From Gymnopus androsaceus JB14 (Eukaryota > Basidiomycota > Agaricomycetes > Agaricales > Omphalotaceae), in the NCBI GenBank assembly GCA_009733575.1, contig ML769657.1, positions 1 through 64,000 of the forward strand: a DNA stretch of 64,000 nt. Reading direction: 5' to 3'. Positions 35,566-46,760 of the stretch are shown here, piece by piece. The position numbers and the translations under genes were made by a program. The notes under the pieces were generated by a model. The model was not told where the DNA came from and made no database searches. It saw only the letters and a list, made by a program, of their open reading frames with translations. Each line of letters starts with the position of its first letter. Position 1 is the stretch's first letter.

Positions 35566-36286
35566 ATGGGCGGGCAAACCTCTTACCAGCCACTGAATCC
35601 AAATCCGTTCCACAGCTTCGTTGACTCCGATATTCCAAGTCACCATGCGTATTTTCCAGTCGGAATTGCAACGTTAGCTAGCAATGTTTATCAACTCAGC
35701 CACCAACTCGCAATAGCGGCCCACTCTTTAATCATTGCGCGAAAAATGATTGGTCCTGAGCCAACTCCTGATGAAGTCTTATCCTTCCTCTCAGACAAAT
35801 TCCCTATCGTACATATTGCGGAGTTTAAGAACGTTGAAAGCAATGGCAAACGGGGAGGGTTAGGACCTACTATCTACCTCGACGCAGACCTATGTCAGGG
35901 ATATGAGGCATCATGCTGCGTGAGTAGGCGACATGTTTTAAATTGGCTTGCTTGACCTGTTCCCTGACCAATTTTTTTTTTAGAATTCTGCACCCCAGGA
36001 CTGTAAACTCAATCAGGATGATCTCTTCTTCCTGCTGGTAGCTTCGTTCCTCCACGAGCTCTCCCACTCTCTTTCTTGGCAATTCATGAATCACCATGAC
36101 ACTTCTCGCCTGGATGAAGGCGATTCAGATGATCCCGAAAGTGAACAAGCTTTTGAGGATGCAGTTTTTAGATGGTCCATCGCTATTATGTGGGAACAAA
36201 AGGGCGATATGGGTGAGATCTTGAAAGCAGCTGGAATTGAGATCAGGAGCGAGGTGGAATACTGTAGCATTTTGAGCACTTCGTAA
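35566..36286 (+). CDS. putative HELSH zinc metalloprotease
   Basis: Exon 1 starts MGGQTSYQPLNPNPF and runs to about 35918 (DADLCQGYEASCC). An intron ending in a T-rich tract and tag at about 35983 joins exon 2, which starts NSAPQDCKLNQDDLFFLLVA and contains FLHELSHSLS. HELSH fits the HExxH zinc motif with the glutamate as general base, preceded by a hydrophobic helix as expected. A third ligand could be a downstream Glu in the acidic segment (DPESEQAFEDA). No signal peptide. The apparent end (YCSILSTS) is directly followed by gtaagt, so a further exon is possible. Family not recognised; the activity is inferred from the motif alone. Confidence 0.5.
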
Positions 36287-38268
36287 GTCACAGGTCACAG
36301 GGCATCCAAATTTTACGAACTGTCACACCATGTCGCAGGTCACACGGGGTCTACAAAATTTTGAGCAATTTCAGCCCAAAAATTGCGGCCTGCGGCACCA
36401 AATTTCGTATTTTGTCCCTTAAAATTTTGGGTGTCACAGGTTGCGCTCTATGCCTACGAAAAAAAATATTCGTACAATTGGTCACAGTCCCAGGCCCTTA
36501 CGAAGTGACAGTAGAAGGTTTTACAAAGCAAAAGGTACCATCTCGCCCTTTGACTTGCCAAGCTGTACAAGCAGAAACTTACCACATAAATATCTTATAG
36601 CTGACGACTTGAAGGTGTTCAAAGAAAACCTTATTAATATGAGACCACACTTCCCGTTTCAACTCAACGGGGCCTCATCGCAAGCAGGGACTAAAATCCG
36701 CACAAGACCATGGCATGGCATGAACTTGTTGCCGAGGACGAAGAAGAACCCGAAACTCCAGCTGATTCCGACGACGAGGGTCTATTCCGTGTGACCACAC
36801 ACTGCGGTGTTGCAACCAGGAGAGCGGCCAGGAGAGCTATAACCTGTAACGAATCGTAATTTGTACATTTATATAGTCTCAGGAATTGTTTCTGCCGAGA
36901 ATACGGCGTCAGACAAAAATGGAGTTCGATGTCTTGTTTGCAAGCAAGCTCAGTACTCACATTCCTGCTTTCCAGGATTTTCGACACTATGGCACTTAAG
37001 AAGCATTCGTCAAGCCCTTAAGCCTTGCGCTTCAAAAACTGCATAGTTGAAGGGGTTGCAACTCGGCAGTAATAGACGCAGGCGTACTTATTGAGAATGC
37101 CACCCCCTCGGCCTTAGACCTAGAAAACCATAATACACCGCTGAAATCTAGGCTTTAGTCACATCTAACTAAGTACTTGAAATCTGCGACTCTCGCGGAC
37201 TCGGAAGTTCACGTCCCTGGAACCAGACTGCACAAACCTCCGAGTCGTCCCAGTTCGTCCCTTCCGAAATTCAAAGCTATCAATAGTTATAAAAAGATCT
37301 CAACTACATATTGACATCTCATGTCGTTTGGTGCTGATTTCTAACAAGTACCGCCGACGTTTGTTAGCTGTCGGGAGTTTTCACCTGAAAGAACTTATTC
37401 GAGACGGCAGGTTAGAAAAGTTGTCGTATTCAAGTACTTACGGCGCGATGTTAGACGATTTAATTGTATCATTTACAGCAGAGCTAGCAGAGATATGGAT
37501 ATATTATATAGAGGAAGCCTTCGAAGCCTCCCATTCGACGCGGATCAGAGCAAGGCCAACTATACTCAATCCAAATTCAAACCCCTATCAGTACTTGATG
37601 TACCTGGTCATTATTAAGCGAGGAAAATATCGGAAGCATAACATGCGAGTCTCGAGAAGAGAAGTAATAACAATAGAGAGACAGCGAAAGCAAGGAGCGA
37701 GAGATGGGAAGACAGGGGAGGGAGGAGACTCGCAGCATGCGCTAGTTGTTACAGTAGAAAATGCCAGTGAAAGGAAGATATCGTAGCACATATAGATGCA
37801 TACTAATATATCTATGTGCAAAAGGGCATGTAGATTACATCAATGACTAGTAATGGCCGTATGACTGGCAGTATGTATGTAAGTATAAGTATACTAGAAG
37901 CACAATCAAAAAATAAAGGAATGATAGCAGGGTAAGAGTAGCGTAGCAATTTTACTGTACTTAATGGGTGGCTTGATGGCCAAGTATGTAACCAAAGGAA
38001 AGAAACAAATAATAATTAGCAATTAAAAAAGTGTGTGTAGGCTCGGAGGAAGGGAGGAGCGAGTAGAACTGAAAACTGAACACAGCGATACAACGAAAGG
38101 AGACACGAAACGTAGAGCCCAACACAGCCAGAAAAAAAAAACGAAAGGGGAAAGAGAGTATATGTACCTAGACAGACTATCACCAATCGGGTTGTCGACG
38201 AATCCCTATCCACAATGGTAACGAAAAACAGACCAATCAGACTACGCAACGACTGAGGAGTGAGTTAA
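36287..38268. other. gene-poor stretch with AT-rich short repeats
   Basis: 36287-36450 has several gtcacag/gtcacacc copies and repeated aaaattttg segments in both orientations, possibly a decayed element. 36861-37046 encodes a Cys/His cluster (GVRCLVCKQAQYSHSC) that resembles a zinc-finger scrap. 37328-37786 is an open frame of no recognisable type. None is called as a gene. Confidence 0.35.
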
Positions 38269-40546
38269 TCACTCGCGTCCTCGATAATCCCCTAAATCAC
38301 TACGTCTCCCAGATGTCCCTGAACCATAATCGTCCTCGATCTCATCCTCATCGCTGTCTCCGGACACTGAATCCTCGGCGCCACCTCCGCTACCGCCATT
38401 ACCCTGGGCACCAGAAGCACTGGACGCACGCCCATTGCCACTGCCATTTTCTTGCGTCGTTTTCGACCCACTTCGTGCGCGTTCCCGATCCCGCTTTTTG
38501 ATCTGGACGACGAACAGACAGATGATCAGCTCATTAGAAAAGAGAATTTAATCAAGGACAATCGACACTCACGAGCTTTGCATATACTAACCCACAAGCA
38601 TTGCACAGCGTTCGAGGACCTGTGAGTGAAAGATATTTATATCAATAAGAAAGTAGTGAAAGAGACCACGACAAATCAATCATAGTGTCCGTCAAAAGAA
38701 TACAGGCCAATGGTCAGTCAAAGACAGACAGCAGGCAGCTTTCGCAGACAATATCAAAAGAAAAAATGACCAAAACACGAGTTAAGAAAGATAAGGAAAT
38801 AACTCACCCATAGGTCCCCGTCGCCACTCGGGCGTTGATGTAGCACCACACCCTAAACAGGTCTGCCCTCCCTCCTGTGAAGGCGGTGGGATGGTGCCCG
38901 TCAAACTACTGGATGACGGGGAATGCGAGATTTGCGACAGTGCTGGGGGAGGTGGTTGCGACTGTGATTGTGATCCAGAAGTTGTTACCGAACCCGACGC
39001 CGCATGCGGATGCGTTGACTGTGAACCATCCATAGCGTGGTGGCTATATTTATTGGTATTGGACGCGGTATTCCTCTGTGGGATAAATCAACGGATGAGG
39101 TAAGTATACTGTATGTGGCCATCCATCATTGCCAGAACAGAGAAAAGAAGATCGCAAGTGTAGATGAGAGATTCAAGATGCGAGATTCAAGATAGAGTGA
39201 GGGGAAGGGAAGAGAGAATTACGTGAGAGAAGAGAAGAGAAGGATCACGGAAGGAAGCAAAAAAACTACGATGGCGAAGAAGAGGATACGACGGGAAGAG
39301 CAAGAGCAATTTTGGGCGCTGCTTCGACATCGACATCGGGATGGATGCCGAGATGTATAGAGTGAGCAAGTAGAAATTTCAACGGCATTCGCAATAACAG
39401 ATGCAACACATATGCCGAACACCGGAGACCACCGAACACTGAGCAAAAGAATAAAAAAGAAATATCACGTACCCGTTTCAAGTGATGGTGTTGAAGCCGA
39501 AAGCGGCGGTGAGTTGTCGTGCATATGTGGGCTTTGTGTGTCCTCAACCCGATTATTAGACTCTCTCGTTATAGGTGACGAGAGACGATTATTGCTGTAA
39601 CTCTGAGAGGCTGACATCGGGGCAGGGTGATACGAATTCGAAGCCGAAGGCGAGGTAGTATACCCTGCTGCAGAATCAAGCATCTGTGCTGTATACGTGG
39701 CAGCATGTATCAACTGGTCCAGAGTCTCCAGATGAGGTTCTCGAATACCCGCGAGACGTTCACGGATCGGAGTCTCGACAAATTTTATGTGCTTCATGAG
39801 CTAAAGTCGAGTGAGCTAAAGCTTGTTTACACGATTACGAGCAGAACATAATTACCTGGTCAAAATCCAACGTAGCGAAAGGATTGGGCGAGGAAGACTG
39901 CGAGTGGGAGTTTGGATAGTTCGGCGGAGAATCTTCTTCTCGACCATGTCGATATTTAGGCTGAGCGCCGTTCATTGTCGATTGATGATGTAAAGAAGTA
40001 CTTCGGTCATCGTACCCAGATGAGGAGAGTGCTGGCGAATTGTCTGGTCGACTTGCGTACGTGCTTTCAGGCGGCACAGAGCTAACAGGCGAAGGTAATG
40101 GAGGTTGACTCGATTGCTGCTGCTGCTGGGGCTGAACCTGAGTAGGATAAGCACTATGCTGACTATAATGAGACGGCCAGTTTTCACTTGACCATTGCTG
40201 CTGAGCCTGCTGCTGGGGCTGAGGCTGATGCAAAGTAGGAGGAGGCGGAGGAGGCGTATGCTGGGCTGGTGGAGGAGCAGGCTGGCCATGAGTCATGTAA
40301 TGGCCTTGCGCATATGGCGAATGCGCGGGCGGATAGGAAGAATTACTTGGAGGCGGCGCATGATACTCTGTTCGAGGTGAATTTGGTGGAGGAATTGAAC
40401 GAATATGAGTCCTAGCTGGACTGTTGAACTGGGGAATTATCGTAGTTTGTCGCAGGAGGAGGAGGAGGATTTTGGTACTGATAGTATTGGGTTGTTGGCG
40501 CTCCCTGCTGAGTCGGATGGTACAGATAACGACTGTCGGCGGCCAT
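38269..40546 (-). CDS. GATA-type zinc-finger transcription factor, NsdD-like
   Basis: Starts MAADSRYLYHPTQQG. An intron of about 67 bases joins to THIRSIPPP, followed by a Pro/Gln-rich region, IKFVETPIRERLAGIREPH, LDQLIHAATYTAQML, Ser/Thr-rich linkers and a single zinc finger CLGCGATSTPEWRRGPMG plus RTLCNACGLVYAK. Spacing is C-x2-C-x18-C-x2-C, the long-loop class that includes NsdD; the finger is split by an intron at GPMG. A basic tail KKRDRERARSGSK and an acidic C-terminus ending DYRGRE follow. NsdD-type regulators control sexual and fruiting development; that role is inferred here. An unusually long intron (about 39077-39471) separates the N-terminal half from the finger half. Confidence 0.78.
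39077..39471 (-). promoter_or_regulatory. long CT-rich intron, possible internal promoter
   Basis: About 395 bases against a norm of 50-65 in this window. On the coding strand it contains a pyrimidine-rich block (about 39180-39300) of the type usually found just upstream of fungal start sites, then an ATGATGG near 39130. A second start would give a short product with only the Ser-rich linker and zinc finger. Confidence 0.35.
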
Positions 40547-42390
40547 CGCCAGCTTGGACGCGTAAGAAGGAGATAGAATATCTAAAAACATCAATGAATA
40601 AATTCGGTAGAAAATTAAATCGAAATTCTTGTTCTCCTCAAGAAAAAGACTCACAAATGACCTCTATAAATTCCTTCCCAAGTATTATACGCTAGTTGGC
40701 GCCCGAGAAGCTGATTCAAGAAAGTACCGGATATTAAACCCCTTCTAAGTAGCCAAATGGACCCTAGAAGAACCACCAAGAGCCCAGTTTGAGGGCCGTT
40801 GAGGCTAACCTTTCACAGTTGACTGTTAAGAGAGGTAACATGAACAGACTCAAATTCAGTCAGGCAGTTAGACTTTAACGCCGTACGGGCCGTGTTTCCA
40901 TTTTGATCCAAATCAACGGCATTTCCGTCAACCATCAACCAACGATTATACAAAAAAGTTGTACAGTACTGTACTGCTGAGTATTCGAAAGAATTTTGTA
41001 ATTTGACAGGACGTCATCCGACACAAATACCGTTACTATCCATATCCCCTCCAACTCCCCTCCGCTTCGGAAGCACCCCATTTCCATCAGTTTGGCCATC
41101 AACCGAAACCGGGTCCTGATAATCCGTATCATCCTCTGATAAATCGTGGCAAGGAAGGGGAGGAGGTAGGAAAGTCCTGTTTCCCTCGTTCTCCTTCAGA
41201 AACATGCTTCCGAACTCGCTTCCTCATACTCCCCATCTTCACCGGAGAAAAGCAACTCGTGCTCGCAAAAGACGCAGACCATTCGCCTGTTAGGTTTATT
41301 AGGTATAGGCTCCGATGATGAAGTGGCTGCTGTAAGGAATACGCTGGCTGATCCTTCGGAGACTCAGACCGTTTACAGTGATTCTCGTCTCTTATGCGGT
41401 ATCTCAACAGAGAAAACCGCCTTGAAGATCGTCCTGGTTCTGATTTCCTTCGTCCCGGTTCCCGTTGGGTGCTCCAGAAGAATAAGGAAGGAACATATTT
41501 GCTTCGATGATGAGGGCACGATCGCCAGTGCGCATTCCTGGTTTCGAATTCCTGTGCCTTTGACGACTTACCGGGACCAAGAGCGATACATACACCGAAA
41601 GCCACCATATCCGTACCGGTACGGTTACCGATGCCTGATGGAACGAGGAATTCAGCTAGTCTCGGAACTTCTGAGCCTTATCTGTTGTATGTACAAGTAC
41701 AAGCCCTTTACTGAGCCTATCAGTATCATCCCCTGTTTCCGACAACTGATGCCAAGGCGCTGAGGCTGTTTGGTGAGTCGCGGTTCCTTATGGGACGCTT
41801 GTCGGGTTACGGGGAAGCGAATGGGCGGCGCAGGGGCACCACTTCCTATGTGATGATTAGAGGTTAAAATAAGACCAGTGAGTCGGATAAACCAGAAAAA
41901 GACTCACTCGCTATATATATAAAGGTAAATTTGATCATTGAGACACCTCTTAACTCAAAGGGCGAGAAAACAAATTTGTTCAGCAGTATATCCAACGTCT
42001 TTCAGTACGCCCTGTAGTATACCCACCCATTTGGCTGTTCTCTCTCTAGCCACCGATTTAATCATGCCCAGGGGGGCCTGGAACACCGACATTTATCATC
42101 AGCCGGCGTCTTCAAGTATTTTAACTATTTATACAATGAGAAGTGCCGGAAGGTAGAACTCTCCAGAAACGCAGACCATGCGTTCAACCCGGTAATGTGT
42201 GGTGGTGGAGCGTACTTCTCGAAGTCGATACGACCAATCTAGCCTTGGAAGGTAAGCCCAGGGTGAACCCGAAAGGAAGCAAACATACTACTCCAGCTTT
42301 CAAAAAGGATAGGAGTAGGCTGGGTATTTCCAAAGAGGAGGAAAAGATTTGTTCTGTTCATGGGGTCTTGTAGAATATATTCAATAATCC
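40547..42390. other. upstream of the GATA gene; coding-like but broken stretch
   Basis: Includes 41000-41830, where several frames on both strands stay open for 60-160 codons and one plus-strand frame reads ASLGTSEPYLLYVQVQALY and LRLFGESRFLMGRLSGYGE with stops between. It might be a decayed gene, but I cannot name it. The rest is unremarkable. Confidence 0.3.
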
Positions 42391-43660
42391 GTATGAGAGG
42401 GGTCCTGGTAATGTGTTATGTATTCAGCTTGAAAATTTATTGAGATGGAGGCGTCGAGGCGATCACACGTACAGTCCAACCCGGTTAGCATGCATTGTCA
42501 CTGCGTCGTGTTAATTTACTGTATCACGTCAGTACTCAAAAAAAAACGCTTACGGAGCAGACACTACTAGTCACTTTTCCATGGAATCACTGAAGGAATA
42601 ATACGTTGAAGATACATAATCCCAAGTCTGTCACCAATCTATTCACGGGATTCTTGGATCGGGATTTATTGACATACTTACTTACCTCCAATGAGTGAAT
42701 GAAATTGGGCATTTTTCCTTTTGGCTGCTTCTTGACGCGGAGGACAAGATAACGACCGACCCTCTGGCGGAAAGCTTATGGTATTGTCACTGACAATGCC
42801 CCTAATACTCTAGAATGGCTTGATACTCATCCTGCGTGGCTTGCTTCTTTCCTATGCAAACCAGGAATATTTTAGCGGTTGTTTATGATGTGAGAGAAAA
42901 GGACATCAGTTGTTCGACTTCTTTTTCGGTCTGATTGGTGTTGCTAGCTATGGCATTGTAATACCGTAATACATGCCTGTTCCAGAGGTATCAATTTCTC
43001 AGTATCAACGGAGAAGCATTGAGCAAGACCAAGCATTGAACGGGGTCGGCAGCTATCATAGTATGAGCGAACTCGAGGGAACAACACAGGTATGCCTGTC
43101 TCTGCCTGTCTCTGCGCAGTGCGCAGAGACCCGTCTTTTCGATGCATTCATTGTGGTAAATCGATCCGGGTCTATCTATAGGCTCAATAACAATTGTGAC
43201 CGCCCAGCGAGGTGATAGGAAGTATTTGCCAAAATAAATCGCTCTGCCAGACATTCAATTTTATTTCTTCCTCGAACTATAAACCGGGACCTTCCCTACA
43301 CATCTGCAAAACCTGGTTGGTCTCCAGAGGTCTCCAGAGATCTCCAGAGCTCTGACAGCTGTCAAAAAGCTGTCAAACTCCTCCAGACGTCTCTGGAGGT
43401 CTCTGGAGATCTCTGGAATTACTATCCTTGCTCCAGAGACGAACGAAATGTATTGTGATGGTACAGGTTTTGCTGATGCAGCTTTTGGTATGAAAACAAG
43501 CGAAGAAGTTTACAAATGTAGGTGTAGCAGAATTGGGTTCGGTTTCAAGCGCATTGGTAGCTAGCTGATGTTTCCCGGGTGTTTGTTGCAAAGGTAAAGG
43601 ACGTGCTAGAATATATCTAGATTCAAGAGAGAGAAGAGAAGGAGAAGTCGTTTTTTCTCC
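42391..43660 (+). repeat. direct duplication, copy 1
   Basis: Collinear with 45112-46238. Shared blocks include gtatgagaggggtcctggtaa, cattgtcactgcgtcgtgtt, acggagcagacactac, cataatcccaagtctgtcacc, gggatttattgacatact and tttgttgcaaaggtaaag. No coding capacity recognised. Copy 1 carries an extra insert at about 43301-43476. Confidence 0.8.
43301..43476. mobile_element. small foldback element present only in copy 1
   Basis: Left end catctgcaaaacctg and right end (reverse complement catcagcaaaacctg) are near-perfect inverted repeats. The interior is a dense palindrome of repeated tctccagag / ctctggaga units around a gctgtcaaaaagctgtc centre. The equivalent place in the second duplication copy (about 46060-46066) goes directly from the accttatg context without it. 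Confidence 0.65.
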
Positions 43661-45111
43661 CATCTGTTCCGCCACTTTGGTAGGCTACCAAACATAATCT
43701 CAAGAGTGAGTGTTTTCAACGGGGTTTCCCTCTGTAGTGACTGATCGCATAGTCCTTTAGACCACAAAAATTCCCATAACCTAATAAGAGTCGCCATGAA
43801 CTTACATGTCCTCAGTGTATACATACAATGAGCGGTTGAAGTTGAATAAATAAGTGTATGTATCTTGCTAGTTAGACGAGTCTGCATCCGAGCTATTGAT
43901 TCGCTGATAAGTATAGTACCTGTACGTACTTTGATGCCTCTAGAGGAGATTGCTTCCCTCGTACTTGATTGGTGCATATACTTTATAGGGATTGAACATG
44001 GTAGACACACAAGCTTCAGATATTTTGCTGAATGCTAGGCCGAGTCAAAGTGATGCTCCACCAACGTCCACGGTCCGCACACTAAGCAGTGGTAATGATA
44101 TTCCATTTGAGGTACTCGAACACGTATATATTATATACTTAGTCTCGACTACGGTATCTATATCGATACCATCCAAGTAATCTCGATTCCAAGATGCTAA
44201 TCCGACCTTCGAGAAAAAATAGTCGAATCGATTCAGGCACCATCTCCTTAAGAGATGAGACCGGCATACCGGCCATACCCAAGGGAAGCTATTGAGAGAC
44301 TGATATAGAGGATTACGTCTGTAGATACTCCTGCACCAATGTACTATCAGCGTGCCGAAAGCCTACGTCAACTGAACTGCGCACAATCGAAAATTCCCCG
44401 TTGAAGGTCTACGACAGTTTTCATGGAGAATAAGTGTATAGGCATGGAATATGATATGTAAGGATTTCTATTGAAAAAAACAACAGTCACTAAACCTGTG
44501 AGAGAGTGGATTTTGCTGCTGTGTGATTTGCTGTACGTACCTCCGCAGGGTGATCTATGCGCCGATTGCGCTAGAGTAACAGGGGATGGTTCCTTGATTC
44601 GATTCTGTGGCAGTAAATACCTAAGCAAATTTGGATCAGAGACATGGAACTGACGCGCACAGACTTTCGGATTGCATCACTGGCTGGTTAGGATGAAGGA
44701 ATGGATCTAAGAAATCCGATTCCTATATTTAAATTCGGCGAGGGTAGAATATATTAAACAGAAGCATATACTGTAAACTTACCCGTCTGGAAAGGCTGAT
44801 TTTGGTTCTGGCGTCCATTTGTGACTTCTTTGTCTAGCTCCTATACGTTACTATACACTGATACTATCCGTAGGCTCTCCGACGCGCGTCGAAGCTGAGC
44901 AAATGAGAAGGGTTGGGAGAGCGGAGCCAAAGCCACGCTTGACGGACAGCTTGCTGCAATGTATTCATCGGTAGAACAACATCGAAGTTGGGCAGAGATT
45001 ATCTATTTCAACGCGCATGATGATGTGGCTTTCCGCGGTGTTTCTGTCTCCGAATAGGAAGAAGGTTTTGGTTATATTGGTGTATTGGTGGGCTTTGTAG
45101 AGATCATATCT
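43661..45111. other. spacer between the two duplication copies
   Basis: About 1.45 kb with only short open frames on both strands. No reverse transcriptase, integrase or other retroelement motif seen. Confidence 0.4.
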
Positions 45112-46238
45112 GTATGAGAGGGGTCCTGGTAATGTGAAATTAGCATTGCGGCTTAAATGGAGGGGTCACGTACAGCCCAATGTCAGCGAGCATTGTCACT
45201 GCGTCGTGTTGATTTACTGTATCACGTTAGTGCTCCAAAGAAAATGCTCACGGAGCAGACACTACTTACTTTCCATGGAATCATTGAAGGTACACGTTGA
45301 AGATAACACATAATCCCAAGTCTGTCACCAAGAGTTTCTTGGATGGGGATTTATTGACATACTTACCTCCAGTGAATGAATATAATATGACATTTTGCCT
45401 TGGGCTGCTTCTTGACACGGAAAGACATGATACCGACCGACCTTCTGGCGGAGAACTTACGGTAGCGTCACTGGCCCCAAGGCTCTAGAAATGGCTTGAT
45501 ACTGATCCTGCGTGCTTGCTTCTTTCCTATTATCCGGACTAAGAGTGTTTTGGCAGTTAGTTATGATGCGAGAGAAAGGAAAGAGGAACGGATGTTGTTT
45601 GACTGCTTTCTCAGTCAGATTGGTCTTACCAGTTATGGCATTGTAATATATGCCTGTTCGAGAGGTACAGTATCAATTTCTCAGTAAGTCATCAACGGAG
45701 CAGCATTGAGCAGGACATGCCAGTCTGTTCCATGCGTCAGCAAACATTGAACGGGGTCGGTAGTCATCATAGTATCATAGTATGAGCGAATTTCAGGGAG
45801 CACAGGCTGAGGTTTTCATGTGCTTGTCTCTGCGTAAAGATTCGCCTTTTCGATGTAGATCGATCCGGACAGATAATTTGCTCGCCAGACATTCAATTTC
45901 AAAGGCCGATTACCGCTGCTTGTAGCAGGAAAATGAGTTTAACATAAGATGTCAGATAAGATAGATACATAAGTGCGTGCAGCTCTTTGAGTTTCAGTAC
46001 CCAGACGAGGATGTTAATACGGCGCCAGGTAACCTTGTTTTCTTTTTCGGACCATAAACCGGAGACCTTATGAAAACAAGCGAACAGGTTTATAAAGATG
46101 ATGCAATGAAGGTGTAGCAGAATTGGGTTTGGCTTCCGAGTCAAGCGCATGTAGTTAGTTCTCGGGTGTTTGTTGCAAAGGTAAAGGGCGTGCCAGATAA
46201 GAGATAAGCATGAAGAGATGAGAGTCGTTTTTGCTCGA
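45112..46238 (+). repeat. direct duplication, copy 2
   Basis: Second copy of the 42391-43660 repeat, same orientation, visibly diverged with many small indels. Confidence 0.8.
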
Positions 46239-46760
46239 CGTGTATGCGTAACGATACTATACCAGTACATGATGATTGCTGGTTATCCGAGAACAACTTG
46301 AAGTAAAGTTAATAGTCCCATACGCGCACAGACCAGAGCAAAGACCAAGAGCCAGTGAGGATTTCCCGCTTCTGTGAGCTGTGGTAGTGAGAAACCTGAG
46401 CCTGAGACTGAAAGAAAGAAATTAGTCAGTCGGCCTGATCTTGAGCTCGGCAACGAATTTCGGGCAAGACCGCTCTCTTTCTTCCCTGAATAATCCACAC
46501 AACTACTTTTCTTCCTTCTTTTGTTCTCTCTATACGATTGTGCTTTTGTTCAAGAAAGAGTAGAAGGGACCTGCATTATTCAATTTCAGTCGACAAATTA
46601 CAGCGACTCAAAGTGCAGGCAGGCGGTAAGTCCACGTCACTCATTTATTTATTTCTTATTTTCTTCTGACCCAAATATTTTCTATTTTCTCTAGGAATCT
46701 ATAATCCACCATCTAAATTCGGTTTCGAGAATCGATTACTTGGTTAACACACACACAAAA
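46239..46760. other. 5' flank of the following gene
   Basis: Pyrimidine-rich, with a probable 5' untranslated intron (donor near 46627, acceptor ctag at about 46692). No gene seen. Confidence 0.4.

Noticed and set aside
40412..40654. Frameshift in the GATA gene after MAADSRYLYHPTQQG
   Set aside because: A consensus intron (donor gtacca, acceptor gctag, about 67 bases) joins the frames exactly, so no sequence error needs to be assumed.
41129..41763. Overlapping open frames on both strands upstream of the GATA gene
   Set aside because: Several frames look weakly coding but each has stops or no recognisable homology; could be a relic, not supported as a gene.
42391..46238. LTR retrotransposon
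   Set aside because: Direct repeats fit the layout but no reverse transcriptase, integrase, primer-binding site or target duplication was seen; kept only as a repeat.
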